A DNA stretch of 64,000 bases from contig OU452240.1 of assembly GCA_911728455.2 (NCBI GenBank), positions 2,976,001 through 3,040,000 of the forward strand, written 5' to 3'. Below the pieces are notes generated by a model, which saw nothing but the letters and a program-made list of their open reading frames with translations, was not told the DNA's origin and ran no database searches. The position numbers and the translations under genes were made by a program. The DNA is from Marthasterias glacialis. Lineage: Eukaryota > Echinodermata > Asteroidea > Forcipulatida > Asteriidae. Positions 11,434-25,400 of this stretch are shown one piece after another (the stretch's first letter is position 1; each line of letters opens with the position of its first letter).

Positions 11434-11657
11434 CATGCACAGAAAATTTAGATTTTCCTTATTTCTTTTTGCGTAGAACAACCACCACACACATCAAATA
11501 AAATACACCAAAAAAAATTACACAAACGTAAAAAAAAAATGGCCCATGCACAGAAAATTTAGTTTTTCCTTATTTCTTTTTGTGTAGAACAACCACCACA
11601 CACACATCAAATAAAAGACGCAAGATACAAATTACAAGCATAAAAAAATGGCCCATG
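11434..11657. repeat. Tandem duplication, 111-bp period, two copies
   Basis: CATGCACAGAAAATTTAG...CCTTATTTCTTTTTG and GTAGAACAACCACCACACAC recur exactly 111 bases apart, each ending AAATGGCCCATG. Confidence 0.9.
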
Positions 11658-11989
11658 TTCTTTTAATGAGAAAACCTCGTTATTAAAGTAAATGATGGTA
11701 AGCATTTACCTCTTACAACTTTAAGTCACATACACACGTAAAATCCACAACGGTACAATTGGAAATTGTTTTTAAACCCCTTCAGTTCAAGATTATTACT
11801 TTACCCTTAAAGAGGCCAATTCATTTCTTTACAATCATCACCGTGTGCCTACCCAGAGACATTGCTAATCTTGGTCATCAAATGCTGCAACTTGCCTAGA
11901 CTGGTCCCCTGTCTCCAGTCTATCATTGGATAGACATGCGATGACACACTGTGGAATGCACACACAACATAACTACCAGACTGATAACT

Positions 11990-12280
11990 ATAATAATAAT
12001 AAAAATAATACTAATTTGGGAGGCTAATCCAACCTTACTGGCAGCTGAGAAGCTGAATTGCGAATGGGGCCTTTGGCAGCCAGCCACATCAACCCATATA
12101 TGACCACGGAGCACAGCCTGAGATTGGAGGGAGGAAAACGGAATGGCCTGGAGAAAAACCCTCGTGGCACAGGAGAGAACTAACGCACAACTCTACTCAC
12201 ATATGACCCTAGCCGGGAATCGAACCAGGGACACATTGGTGAGAGGCGAGCACTTTACGCACTAGCCACTCGTGCCACCC
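11990..12280 (-). repeat. tRNA-derived SINE family B, copy 2
   Basis: Reversed, it starts GGTGGCACGAGTGGCTAGTG and has B-box GGTTCGATTCCCGGC. It ends in (TAT/ATT)n like the other copies. Confidence 0.82.
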
Positions 12281-12685
12281 AACTAGATGTACATGAATGT
12301 GTCTACACATTTAAACCAAGGGCTTTAACAAAAAGGACAGTCCTCGCTTCGCTTTCGTGTAGACCAATGGGGATGTCGCTAAATAAAACATGCAAGAACA
12401 AAAGGAAGTCCTCAATTAACATACAGGAAGAGATTTTTGCTGCCTTATGGAGACATTAGACAAAAGGGCAAGCAAGGAACAATGTGTTTCCGTGGGGAGA
12501 ATCTAAAGAGAGAGTTGCTCCACAAGGGAATTTTGGGAGGAAGTCTATGGGAAAATGTTGAGTGCAGGGACAAAGGAAAGAAAAAAAGATGCCTCCACAA
12601 GTCTCCACAAGCTGTGCGTACACACACAGCTTTATGGCATGCAGAAGTTAAGTGGGTCACAGGTACATCTGTACATGGCACTAGT

Positions 12686-13113
12686 ACAGTGGCGTCTCGT
12701 GCCCAGAGTGAATAAGAACACTGGAGTCAAGCTCTGGTGTGTCTGATCAGCAGAGTGTGGGTTTGAGTCCAGGTCGTGACACTTGTGTCCTTAAGCAAGA
12801 CACTTAACCATTACTGCTGCGCCCTTCGAATGGGACGTAAAGCCGTAGGTCCTGTGTGTTGTATAATTACTAGTAAAAGAACCCAGTGCACTTATCGCAA
12901 AGAGAAGGGGTTTGCCCTGGTGTTCCTGGTTTGATCGGCTGCAGATTGCGCCACAGCACCTTGTAAACTGTTACATGGTGCTATGTAAAGGAACAGGTCT
13001 CATACTTCAAAACCTAGCTCCACACACCTTGCAGGAAAAAAACACTGAGTGCTTTGAGACGCCCATCTGGTGTGATAAAGCGCTATATAAGAACTGCGTA
13101 TTATTATTATTAG
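12686..13113 (+). repeat. Full-length tRNA-derived SINE family A
   Basis: The tRNA-like head has B-box GGTTTGAGTCC, then CACTTGTGTCCTTAAGCAAG, GACGTAAAGCCGTAGG, a central body, and the 3' end AAGCGCTATATAAGAACTGC with a (TTA)n tail. The length of about 430 bp and microsatellite tail fit a complete SINE mobilised by a LINE. Confidence 0.88.
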
Positions 13114-13639
13114 TATCTTCTAAAGGCCAGTATCTGGCATTATTCACACGCCTCAAAGTAAGACGTCAGGCTATAATTTGCCATTCATCCAAAATGGCTG
13201 CACTCTAAGAATGTTTTCAATGAAGATTTGGACAGATACCAATGTGCTCGGCGTTTTCCCGGTTCTAAATGACATTATTATGTACAACATTGATGTTTTG
13301 GCATATCACAATTAATTTAAGAATTCCAAAAGAAAACAGCTTATAAAAAAAGTTAACAACATATAAATAAAAAAGAAAACGATGGAAAAAAAGAACTTGA
13401 AGATTTCATTGGTAACCTCTCACCTTAAGTAAACTGCTGTATTTATATGGGTATAAAACTGGATATGACAATACACTGTATAATGGATCAGAATAAAATG
13501 GACAACATCACTTCATGTAGATATAACACACAGAGAGATATTTTATACAGAAAAGTTGACTTTTGAATACCTTTTTGTTATCACTATCTGTTAAAATCTA
13601 TAAGTTGAAACTTTTCACATTTTGGGCGAGCAAAGAAAA

Positions 13640-13722
13640 ATTGACTGGAGCGGGATTTGTACCTGCCACCTCTGGATTAGCGTGCCGGCGCTCTACCAAC
13701 TGAGCTATCTGATGGAGGTCTC
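13640..13722 (-). repeat. tRNA-like sequence (probable SINE head)
   Basis: On the minus strand GATAGCTCAGTTGGTAGAGC is a good D-arm/A-box, followed by an anticodon-like stem and GGTACAAATCC in place of the T-loop GGTTCAAATCC. The degenerate B-box and lack of a closing acceptor stem argue against a functional tRNA. Confidence 0.6.
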
Positions 13723-13865
13723 CCTATAGAGACCTTTTTCTAATGCTGCGTGCACAGACAGGCGCTGGAAATCATTCAGCAGACGACGCACCAGCCATTG
13801 AGTTTGTACATGGCTGTACCCAACATGACTGCAAAACGAACTTTTCCCGGGGTCATGCAACCTCT

Positions 13866-14040
13866 CTATAGACCTTATGCATATGCTGTCATTTGAGTAG
13901 GGCGGCCTCGGCTAGCGGTCAAAATAAGGTTGCCCATGGGCCCATCCTGTGCGCCATACGTACAAGGTGTGCGTTTTACATTGTTGCATCATCGTTTTAC
14001 CGCTAAGATGGTGGCGTGATGGCGTCAATGCACAAGGTCC
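13866..14040. repeat. Dispersed repeat shared with 28166-28331
   Basis: Both copies have CATTTGARTAGGGCG, GTCAAAATRAGGTTG-like sequence, CAATCCTGTGCGCC, AAGATGGYGGCGTGATG and CGTCAATGCAYAAGGTC. Confidence 0.8.
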
Positions 14041-14098
14041 ATTTTGTCAATATCTTTGTTTCCCTTGTGGTTTATTACTTGATAAGTTGAAACTTAGT

Positions 14099-14351
14099 CA
14101 GGGGCAGATCCGGGGGGGGGGGGGGGGGGGGCGTGAGGGGCGCATGCCCCCCCCCTTTTTTTCCTTCAAAAAAAAAAAATCAAGATATCATCCCGCCCAC
14201 TTGCAAAGAGAGATAAACTTTCAACATTACACTACAATGTTCACTGTAATGTCAAACAATAAGAGGCCACAACTTGCCTTTAATCATCATTTGCTGCTTG
14301 ATCGATAAATTTCACGCCCCCCTCGTTTGGAAAATCCTGGATCCGCCCCTG
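14099..14351. mobile_element. Inverted-repeat element with CAGGGGCGGATCC termini
   Basis: CAGGGGCAGATCCGGGG on the left is mirrored by CCTGGATCCGCCCCTG on the right. A long poly-G tract and a poly-C/T tract lie inside. Confidence 0.75.
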
Positions 14352-14548
14352 TTAGTTAAAGTGAGTACATGTATAAAAGCTATCTTTACAGTGCATTTGT
14401 ACAGCTCGTTACAAGCTGAATACTTTACGGAGGCGACTGCCTCCCTGCCCCTGCCCATTGCCTCGGTGCCCCTTCATATATTCCAGTGTGATTAACAATT
14501 TACTTCATAGAGGTGCCTTTTACTGAGGAGAAAAACCCCGCCTTGTCC

Positions 14549-14946
14549 TTAAAGGCAAAGTATACCTTTGGTTTTTGGAACCGTACATTTGCCTTAATGC
14601 TATATATTTGTAGATATATACCATAAAACTAACCTGTGTAAATTTCATTTCAAAAGGTGGCAGCGTTTTTGAGATATCGCTAAAAGTCTGGAGCGGTTGT
14701 GTTCACGCAGAAGAAGTATCCGTCATTGGAATACACATCCCGAGAAGCGTTACGGCCATAACGCTTCTCAGATTCAAATTTTTGGGGATAAAATAAAATG
14801 ATATATTTTTCCATAACTGCAGTACTTTGAAATGAAATGTTTCTCAAAATACATTATACTGTCTAAAGCTGCTGTACTTCTTACCTAGTTAGTTATTATT
14901 GCCATAAATTTTCAGAGTCATTACCAAACGTATACAGACCCTTTAA
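14549..14946. mobile_element. Palindromic MITE with central GAGAAGCGTTACGGCC hairpin, copy 1
   Basis: About 398 bp, bounded by TTAAAGGCAAAGTATAC and GTATACAGACCCTTTAA. The centre reads GAGAAGCGTTACGGCCATAA, then CGCTTCTC. A second copy in opposite orientation is at 23602-23999. Confidence 0.87.
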
Positions 14947-15414
14947 ACAACAAGAAAGTATTAGACCTGCATTACATGACTGAATATCACCGAACAGGAA
15001 CACAGTTGCTAAATAACTAATGATTTCACTGTATGAATTACACTACAGGGTTCTTTCTGTAGTTTTATGTTGTAAAAATGTACTTGTGTTGTTATATTCT
15101 TGCTCATTGTGTTCAACACTTTTTTTTTCTCTCCCTGTTTTTTATTCTCCAAAGCGCACTGAGACGTCACTGTGATTATTTACGCTATTTGAAAACTGTT
15201 CTATTATTATGACTACTGGTTTAAAAAGATGAGTTTTTAATTTTGTGAACCATGTTAAAAAAAAAAAACCTTAAAACAAAAAACACGTTGAATTCAGCCC
15301 AATAACATCTAGAGTGAAATGCAGCTTCTGCCAGTTTAATAACCGCAACACCATTTTTTTTTACCACTTTTGGTAAGGCTTTGCAACACGGACAACTGAT
15401 TAAAATGCATATTC

Positions 15415-15680
15415 AGCCCTCGATGTTTAACCAGGTGGATGCCGGATGTCCTGTATCCACAAAAATCTTGCAAAGGTCGCCCGAAAATTTTGTTTAGGCT
15501 CGTGCACAGAGCATGCACTCCCCATGATATGCTTCGATTCACCCACACAAAGATGACAGATGGAGTGGAATATTTTGCCGATTTTAGCCCATTGTGTAGG
15601 GGTTACTGAGTAATCCCTGATTCCAGACCTTTGTCTGTTTGATCCAAGAAGAGGATTACGAGATATCAAGATGAATAAGA
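15415..15680. repeat. Dispersed repeat shared with 27615-27895 and part of 25855-26010
   Basis: Shared words include AAAGGTCGCCCGAAA, TGTGTAGGGGTTA, TCCAGACCTTTGTC and AAGAAGAGGATTAC. The copies differ by indels; class unknown. Confidence 0.7.
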
Positions 15681-15882
15681 GACGTTGAACAAATGTTCAG
15701 TTTTTGACGTGGGAGGTAAACCCCAAATAAGGCGGGGGGGGGGGGGGGGGCCCACGCAATTAGAAAGGTACTGGAAACCTAATCTACTTGAAAGGCTCTG
15801 GTTCGAGGCAGGATTTAAAACCGGGGTACACAGAGGTGGAAAGGCAGGGGGGAAAAAACCACAAATCTAACCCGACAAACAT

Positions 15883-16080
15883 GGGTCCAATCTCATAGAG
15901 CTGCTTAAGCAGTAAAAAAGCAGCTAAGCACAACAAAACCAGAATAAGGGTTACCAGCCAAAATTTGGTGTTGCTTACCATGTGTGACTGGTATCCTGCA
16001 GTTTTTTGTTTTGCTGAGCAGAAAATTGTGAAGTCTTCAAGCCATACTTTTTGCTTAAGCAGCTTGATGACATTGGGTCC
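15883..16080. mobile_element. MITE of the GGGTCCAATTTCATAGAGC family, copy 1
   Basis: GGGTCCAATCTCATAGAGCT and AAGCAGCTTGATGACATTGG frame a region rich in GCTTAAGCAG/GCTTAGCA motifs. A clearer copy is at 33948-34143. Confidence 0.7.
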
Positions 16081-16458
16081 TGATTAATGAACTGATGGAT
16101 AAGCTAAAGGCTTACTTGATAACCGACTCAAAATGGTGTTGTGTCGTTGTGATTTATAACTGGTACCCATGATAACTGGTACCCTACATACAAAACTGGT
16201 TCACTGAACTACACTTTATGACATCAGCTATTCTTTAAATCATAAGAAAATTGGAGGCAGCCTTATCAGTATAAATTTCATATCATCCTTTCTCTATTTC
16301 AAAGACATTTCCCCAGACAACTTTTCGTTGTAGGGTAAGATTTTCCCAAACTGCATCCTCCGTAAACGGACATCCTTTTGCGATGCCTCCTGCATTCACT
16401 ACCAACGACGGCCCCCCGTGAATAAGTTTTTCCCTAAATGTTTGTGTACACATAATCA

Positions 16459-19400
16459 TCAGTAGCGCCACTTGCCACCGCTGCTTCGACCCCGCCCTCT
16501 GCCACGCCCACCTCTCCACTGATTACCTCGCTGTCCTCGTCCGGCACCGCCTGAGAAACGGTAAACAAAAAAATTAATGGATCTTGTAAAATTCTTCTCA
16601 AATCCAACAGTAGATTTTTGCTAACATTTGAAATCTGGAAATAGGGGTATGAAGAGGAGCAAGAAGGCCCCAAGCATATTGTCCCATGGGGCTCCAGAGT
16701 CAAGCTGACCCCCGGTAGGGTTCGGACTTCGGGGCTCATTTAGACCTGCTGCAGCAGCTCACCACGACCTCTGGTTTGTAAAGGAGCTCTCTCATGTGTT
16801 ACAGAGCGAGCCTTCTATTTCAGGTGGTGTCTGACTTTGGCTGCCGTTTTTGTTTTTGGGGAAAGGGGATGTGTTGACTACTCCTTCCCTGAAAATTGAA
16901 ACGCGCGGTTTTTAGGCGTTTTAAACTCAGAAATCGGGGAAAAAAAGGACAGTTGGCATGTGTTTGTTTCTCCTTCTTAGCGACTGCGTGTTTCCCTGAC
17001 ACTTACCATAGCCAGCCCCATACTCAGGGTCACTCGGTGCAGCACCAGCCTTATTGCTGTATTTTCCCGATGGGGGTTGATACATGGCCCGGGGTGTGTG
17101 AGATTTCTTCGGAGCCCCTACGGTGGCAGCTTTCTTTGCGGGAGAGGGGTCACTGGGGAAGGTGATCGGAGTGATGTTGGATCGCTTCTGCCTGCAAATT
17201 GAATGTAATTGAAAGAAAAGTAAAGATAATGTATAAAATACAGCAGATAGGATACAGCAGTGAGTTGTTAACCTGGTTGGTCACAAATTATCAGCTTCAT
17301 TGAAATCCCTCTCACATCGTCGTAATATATTGTCACTCTCCCTCTTCTATAGGTATTACCATGGGATGTGTTCCAACGGTTTAACACTGGTTGTTCCCTG
17401 TCAACCGTCCGTTTGGACGCACTACACGCTTCTCTGTCCTCTCCCATCCTTACACTGTAACGGTTTCGAAATGTAATTCTAAGATGTACTCTACAAATTT
17501 TTTCCCACGCACTGCTCCACTTTGGAACTCTTTGCCTGTATCCTGTTTCCCTATGGGCTATATAATCTTTCTCAATTTGAGCAGAATGTAAACAGTTTTC
17601 TTCTGCCCTAATTTTTTCCAACTTTCTTTCTCCTTTCCTTGTAGCCCTCACCTAGAGTGGCCTTTTGCCTTGTGATGGGCGACTATCATAAAAAGATTTT
17701 TGTTTAAATGTAACATGATTTCATACCTGCCAACTTTTAGAAATAAATTAGAAATAGGAACAGCGCAGAGAAATGTAATCACAGTCCCTGATAGTATGTG
17801 GGCGTAGGACAAAGAAGCGGAGTGAGTCCAATGAATTGGCACTATTAATGGGGCTGACAGCAAAGCTCAGTTTTTTATTGGCGACCGAAAATCTCCCAAA
17901 ACCATAAAGTAACAGACAATTGAAGTCACTGACTGTGTGACACCATGACATTACGAACTGCATGTTTGTTAATGATGGTAACCGAACAATGTGGAAGTCT
18001 TTCAAGTAATTTTAAGTGCAAAGTGAGATCTGCAAAACAATATATCGCAATACCGTCAAATCACAGGCCCAAATGATGCATTTACGACAGATCTGAACAT
18101 CGGGACTTTGGTTGCAGCTATGACCAGATTGCTGCAAATAACTCTTGTTAATGAAGCCAATCTTAATAGCAACAGCCATTACCGGGGGCGTGGCCAAGAT
18201 TTTTTTTGTACTGGGGGCGGGTTGGGGGGGGGGCATTGCTTTTCAATGGGGGGGGGGATTGTTTTTTAATGAATTACATATCTGGATTTTTTCCATGGGG
18301 GCGGGGGGGAGCACTGGAAATTTGTGGGAGGGCATGTGCCCCCCCAGGCTCCCCCCGTGGATAAGCTGCTGGCCATAGCCGCTGAAATGGGAGCAGCAGT
18401 CTTAATCCAGTACAAACTTTCTGTTACTTACCCTAATGGTGAAGGTTCAGGACTTGTTGCTTGTTTTTGTACTGGCTTCCAGGAAAGAACAATTGTGCTT
18501 TTGTAGGACGGGGGGTTCCGGAATAGGTCCTTTACGTATATATAAAAAAAAAAATTAAAATAAAAAAATCGATAAAATCAATTAATATCATAACTTACTG
18601 TTTACAATATGAAAGTGGTGGCAACTTTCTACAATGAACAAGTGTAATGGGAGACCTTTGAGACGCTGGCGGCAGCAGACACCAACGGTCCTTTTTGACA
18701 GTTATGAGCACGCACGCACATGCTCAGAACTGCGTGTGTAGTTCTGAGCATGCATACTTTTATTTTTATGGAAGTCGCCAGACACACAAGGCCAGTAAGC
18801 CACTCAAGGTGTGGGCTACAAATCAACTGTTTTTTTCCAAGGGCAGTTGCCACCTACTCCTGGGGCTGAAACAGGGTAACCCCCTTTACAGTCCACAAGG
18901 ATGTAGGCTTAGGTATCACTACTGGTAAGAACAGTGAAAGGGGACCGTTCAAAAGTGTCCCACTAAACTGGACAGAGTTTTACTAAAATAAGAATGCAAT
19001 ATTAAGGACTTAGTATTGTAAGGTCAGTGTGATGTTTGATGCACAATTAAATAAAATCATCTTTAAAATAAATTATTAAGGGTCCGACAGCTGAGTTCTG
19101 AGTTACACCAAAGATACTAGAAAAGCAAGATAGGACACTCTGTGTAGAAACATGAAATGCAAAATGGGTGCGCCCGCTGTTGTTAGGTAGGTAAAACCAA
19201 AGAGCTTGTAGTTTGCGCGATAAGTAGGGCCTACTAAATGAACAAACTTAGGCCAAATGATCCCACCAACTAAAAAAGGTGAAGGCAAATTTGGTGTTCG
19301 GCCATAAAGTGTGCCAATAATCCAAGCAAAATTGACACATGGGGAAGGGCGCCATCATGCGGTAGATAGGTAAAAAGTCGTTACAAGTGTCCTATCTCGT

Positions 19401-22400
19401 TTTTCTAGTATCTTTGGTTACACCTATGGTAGGATTGAGTGGTGAGGAAGGTTCTTTGCAAGGGACCAGTCTGACTCACCTTAATTAATGTGTTTATGTT
19501 GTTAGTGACTCGTAGCGCCACGACTTTCAGTTTGTTCTCCTCTTTCTTCATCTCCTCGCCAACTTTACCCTGCAGCGCAATTCTCAACTGTTTCACGTAC
19601 AGCTGCGTTCCTCTAGCGAAATACTGTAATCTGTAACAGAAAAAAAAAGATGATGAAAAGGTGAAATGTGACGTTAGACTTTCTAACCCCAAACCTATAT
19701 CCAACAAATAGTCACAGGGACATTTTAACGTAAAGTACATGTGGGTCATTCTATAAATTTGGGGTCCAAAGTGTGACATTTTCCTGTCCCTGTTACACCT
19801 GACGTGTGCAATTTAATCTGAAAATATCTTTAAATTTGACTTCAAACTCTTTTGATTTGTTGAGCATGTACTTTGCATTAACATAATCACTCTTGGAGGT
19901 AGAAGGCACCAAAGAGTGTGCTGTAAATATATGAAATCTTGTGTCAGATGTAACAAGGGACAACAATACAAAAACGGACCCCAAATTTATAGAATGAGCC
20001 ATGTTCACGTAGTGACTTAAGTTACCTTGTGGCATAGAAATAAATAATAACCTGCGATGTTACGAAAACAGGATTTATTTTTTTTTTTCTGTCAGTGTTA
20101 AAAAGGTGTTTTTGTGTCTGTCAGTCGAAAAATGTCGGACTTTAAAAATATGATTTTCCGAAAATTAAAATTTTGAGTTGGAAGAATATCATGCCTGCTG
20201 TAAATATTAATTAATGCACACAAACAAAAGTTGACAAGTACTCCCTGTCCAACCTTAAAAAGGTTCCAAATTCTGGAGGACCTTTTGGTTGACAGAAATT
20301 TGCTGGGATGGAGGGAATTGACTTTAAACCAAAATACCTGACTCTGAAGTCTTTCAGTCTGTCTGCGTTCTCTTCAGCAGCCAAGAAATCCGGTCGCTTT
20401 TTAGCCAGCTGGTAGAATGTGTACATCAGGCACTCCACATAAGAGAATTGAAGCTTGGGTTCATCGGTGGCTTTGCCATTCTCTGTGTCCTCCCCCTCTG
20501 GTTCCGCAGGGGGTAGAGGCATGTATTCCTGCAAAGAATGGAAACAAATCGAGTCAAGGGCTCGACATTTGCACTGGACTGCGGCTCAGGCCCTCAGGCC
20601 ATTAGTTTTTAGCATTGGGTAAATAAACTAACTCCTTACGTAGTGCATCAAAAAAAAACATGCCCCTCCACCCATGCCAACGGGTGAATTCTCTCATGTG
20701 GGAATGTTCTAGTAGTGTAGTTCGGCACAATGTCACAGTCCAGCTGAATATTCTGGCCAGGTGTATGCCTTCAGGAGTATTCCTTAGCACCTTGAACGTG
20801 CCCATACTCAACACTCACTAGCCTTTCGTCAAGGCCTTCCTGGCTTTGACAGCTATGTAGCCGCGAAGACAATACAAGTCAGCGCGCGCGATCGAGGGGC
20901 GAAGCCACGTGGGCCTTTTCCAACTTGATTTTGCATGTTGATTTATTCATGAAGTTTTAAACGGAACAGCGCTGAAACGTTAACCAATCACAATGCGGAT
21001 GAGGTTAATGCGCGCTGACCCCATTGCTTCTGATTGGCAGGGAATTTTGCTACCCTGTTAGGGTAGCAAAAATCGAGAAATAAAGAAAAACATTAGAATT
21101 TCCTGACAAGTTGGAAAAGGCCCTCGTGGCTTCGCCCCTCGTGCGCGCTGACTTGGTCTTCGCTGCAGTTGCTTCGCGGCTACACAGATTTCTGAGCCAC
21201 AAAGGCCTTGGCGAAAGGCTAAACACTCACATGTTTGGACTAAATTAAGATTGGTATGCTGTTTAGAATAATAAGCAACTGTTATTTGAGACAGCAGAAC
21301 TAAACCCTACAAACACAGACAAGTCCCCGTATAGGATTTCGGAGAATTTGGGACTGTTTGGGTTAAGCATTACTCTTCCAAAAACATCCCACTTAATTAC
21401 TTTTCATAACTTTTTTTTTATTCCCCCTAAATTATTACCAAACCAGTTACTATTCCATAAAACCTACCACCAGTTTACTGAAGACGTTGTTCAGACTGTC
21501 ATCGCTTCCAACATCAAGAGTAAACGTCGACATCTCTGCAAGCTGACGCAACACCTCCAGTTTGATGTCATACTCTAGAACTGCTTTACTCTTCTCTTCT
21601 CCTTCTTTCTTGCTCTCGCTGCCCGGCGCCACGATGTCTGACAAAACTGGCAGGACGTTGTTGCACATGTAGACCACAAATTTTGTGGATGCAACATTTC
21701 TCTGGGAGGTAAAAAGAATAGCAAATTATTAATTTTATGGGTATAGTTTTACTTCATTACTCAACAGAATTGAAAATAATTTTATCAGACTCAAAGGTAA
21801 CATTTGAACATAATTTGTTCCTGTTCAAGATATTACACAGTGAAGTATTGTTATTCAAGGCTCAGGTTGGCTCAGTGGTTTCTTTCCCTGCCTTTCACCT
21901 CTGTGGACCCCGGTTCGAATCCCGGACTGGAGCCTTGCATGTGGATTGGGTTTTCAGTCCCTACCTGATTCCGTGGGTTTTCCCCCATTTGGGGTTTTTC
22001 TCCCACTTCTAAAACTGAACATTTCTTCTCGTTTCCTAATCACCATCCTGTAATTGGTGCTTGCGCTGTTGGATGTGTAATAAAATAAAATGAAATAAAT
22101 TGAAAAACACAAGACCAACGGACTTGTCTGGTCATAATTTTACTGTCCCCACACTCACTGGCCTCGGCCAGTGGTCTAACGTAAAGTTTGAGCCCTACTC
22201 TATCCTGTTGGTATATCACTACTTCATATGCATGCGCATTTGTAATACGCACATACATAATAATAATAATAATAACAACAATAATTTGGGAGACTAATCA
22301 TCCTTACTGGCAGCTGAGAAGCTGAACTGCGAAGGACGCGGCTACACGTGTTCGAGCTGCAGGCATTCAAGGGCACCTTCGGCAGCCAGCCACATCAACC

Positions 22401-25400
22401 CATATATGACCACGGAGCACAGCCTGAGATCGAAAGTGTTTGCTTTTTCGGGAGGGAAGACAACCGGATGGTCTGGAGAAAAACCCTCATGGTACAGGAG
22501 AGAACCAACACACAACTCTACTCACGTATGGCCTTAGCCGGGAATCGAACCAGGGACACATTGGTGGAAGGCGATTTACGCACAAGCCCCCCATGCCACC
22601 CTACGTTTTGCTTACTTCCGGTTTCAAAGCTGGCATTTGTTTGTGTGTAATTTAACCTGAAAAATCTTGTTTTTTTTTTTACGGTTTGACAAATTTCTAA
22701 AAAACAGAGGAGGACATTATTAAGATTTTGTGTCTCCACAACACATACTGTCAAATACAACCACCTAGCTTAGTTAGTTTTTGCGTAAATCATTTCAAAA
22801 AATGTTGGCCAATGCATTTGCAATGGGGGCTTCTGATGGCATTTGGCGCTGGTACGTGTGAAGCGGGCGTGGTTTATGCTGTAATGACGTCAGACTTGCC
22901 GACAGGATTAGGTACCTTACAAATAAGATCAACTCCCCGTACTTACTGAAAAGAAATGAAGGGCTTCTCTAACGCATTGGATTAATCTATCTACACAGTC
23001 TGGATCAGCAGGCTGAAAAGGAAGAACATACATGGTAGTTGACTGATAAAGGTTACAGGTTTTCATGGGCTAGAGAAAGAGCGACAGCAAGAAATAATCC
23101 GTTTCTGGAACTTACAAGTTGCAATATTGCGTTCGAACCGACAGATTTTGTCACGCGACCGGTCAGCAATTCTGCTGATCAACTGATGGATGTCTGATTT
23201 TCCGTCACCAAGAGTTTTTACTGTAAATTCGTAAATACCCCCAAAAGTTTGGGATTTGGGCAGTCCTACTGGTTGAAAGGTGGTCAAATGACTGGTTTTA
23301 AACAGATGACAAAGAAATAGCTGGAGCTGTGAATGCGCGTTCTGCTTGTATAGCCACATGGGTGTTGGCACATTGGCTTATGTGGGTGTTACATAATCAA
23401 TACATTACGGTGCTCAGTGTAAAGGTCTATTAGTACGTGCAACTGTTGAGCGTCGCATGCAATTTGACCCTTCGCAAAAGGAAGCCTGAGGATGTGACAG
23501 GAATTGATAAGTAAATCAAAAAGCAGGAAAGTTTCACAGATTTTCCTTTTATTAACAAAAAGGACATTTATGAATGGGAATCAAAGAGTAGTGACTCGGT
23601 CTTAAAGGCATTGCATACGTTTGGTAATGACTCCGAAAATTTATGGCAATAAAAACTTACTTGGTAAGAAGTACAGCAGCTCTGGACAGTATAATGCATT
23701 TTGAGAAACTTTTTTCACTTTGAAGTACTGCGGTTATGGAAAAATATATCAGTTTTCATCCCCAAAGATTTGAATCTGAGAAGCGTTATGGCCGTAACGC
23801 TTCTCAGAGTGTGTATTCCAATGACGGATACTTCTTCATCGTGAACACAACCGCTCCAGATTTTTGGCAATATCTCAAAAACGCTGCCACCATTTCAAAT
23901 ATAATTTTCACAGGTTAGTTTTATGGTATATATCTACAATTAGATAGGTTTAAAACAGACACTAGGCTCCAACTACCAAACGTATGCATCTCCTTTAAAC
24001 GGCCATTTTAAAGCCTTGCAGGGTCGTGGCTATGTAACATCCCTCACTATATAGCTCTTGCTACTGGCACCCCAAACAGATTGTTACCTGGAACGGCGAC
24101 TCTATATCTGCTTGTTCAGCGACCAGCTCCACCATTTGCTGTCTGCCCGTCAGCGTCTGCATCGCTGACATTCTAGACAACAGCTGCATGAAGATGACAA
24201 ACTCCTCACCTGTTACGTCAGCTAACACCTGTCAGGAACAAATATCACAATAATTGATGTGGACAAATTCCAGGGGTTTTCAAGTCAAGTTGACCCTCAT
24301 AGCACGTGGCAATATTATTCCCCCCTCAAGTGTCTTGCCTAAGGACACAAGGTGTCATGACCGGGATCAGGCATTGAATTAACCCACGGCACCCACGGTG
24401 ATTGCCGTGGTGCACTATGCTTTTGCTGTGGTGCCCTTTGCAAAGTTCCAATACAAATTTACATTAATTTCCTCACAGAAGCCCTTTAGGAAAATTGCTG
24501 TGCCCCTTCAAGATTAAAGTTAAAGGCCTGCAGGATCCCACACACCTACGACTCAACCACCAGAACTTGCGTTTAATGCGTTAGACCACTCGGCCATAAC
24601 ACAAATGAAACTCATGGTTATTGGCAATGTACAGGACAACTCACTGGCCTTGTACAATCTGCCGACAAGGCTGGCCGTAGTACAGAGACATACAGAGACA
24701 GAGCCACATATTGAACTGACTGAACTTGAAAGGTGTGTTCCTTGTTCTCTTCAGACTCATCAGTCACATTTGACGCACTTGACTGTGGCATCATACTGTC
24801 TGTTTTCATCAGAAGTTCAGCATTTCTGAAACAGCCCTCAAATGGTTCAGAGTGGACTTTCAAGACAGGCGTACTCATGTGCATGTTGCGGGGCTGACTC
24901 CGATGCGAGTGTTCCTCAATGTAGTGTCCCTCAAGGATACGTCATTGGCCCCCCAAGCATTTACCATGTACATCAGAGCAGTCAGTGATATTCTGAGTCG
25001 GCATGATGTCAGATATCACACTTGTGTGGCAACATTCAGGTTTATCTGGTGCTTGTCCTCCACATTAAAAATGAAGCAGCCCATGCCTCGGTGGCTCTTG
25101 GTGGGGAACTGTATTGAAAATCATTTGACTTAAACACCCACCTACCACTTACAAGGATATACATGTACTTGAACCTACCTCCTTGGTCTTTTCGATGATG
25201 AACTCTTCCACCTCCTTGGGTAGTGGGTCTGAAGAGCCCAACTTCAGTCGAGAGTTCAGGAACTTGATGGCTCTTTCTCTCACTAGGTCTTCGCCGGAGA
25301 TAATTTGGCTGAAGAGACCCCCAAGAGTGCCTGTTAATGTAACAAAGTAATCAGCATTTTTTTACAGAGTGCATTAAAAAAAAATGCATATGACCTGACA

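Larger units (their letters stand above)
9459..16458. other. Intergenic space between convergent POLR1F and API5 3' ends
   Basis: No exon with family resemblance or paired splice sites was seen on either strand. The 7 kb is mainly repeats: a MITE at 9664-9840, SINE pieces, an inverted-repeat element at 11078-11306, a tandem duplication at 11434-11657, a full SINE at 12686-13113, a tRNA-like unit at 13640-13722, a poly-G element at 14099-14351 and a palindromic MITE at 14549-14946. Nothing was recognised in 13115-13600 or 15000-15300. Confidence 0.7.

Noticed and set aside
13640-13722. Functional tRNA gene on the minus strand
   Set aside because: The T-loop word is altered and acceptor arms do not pair convincingly; it looks like a SINE head.
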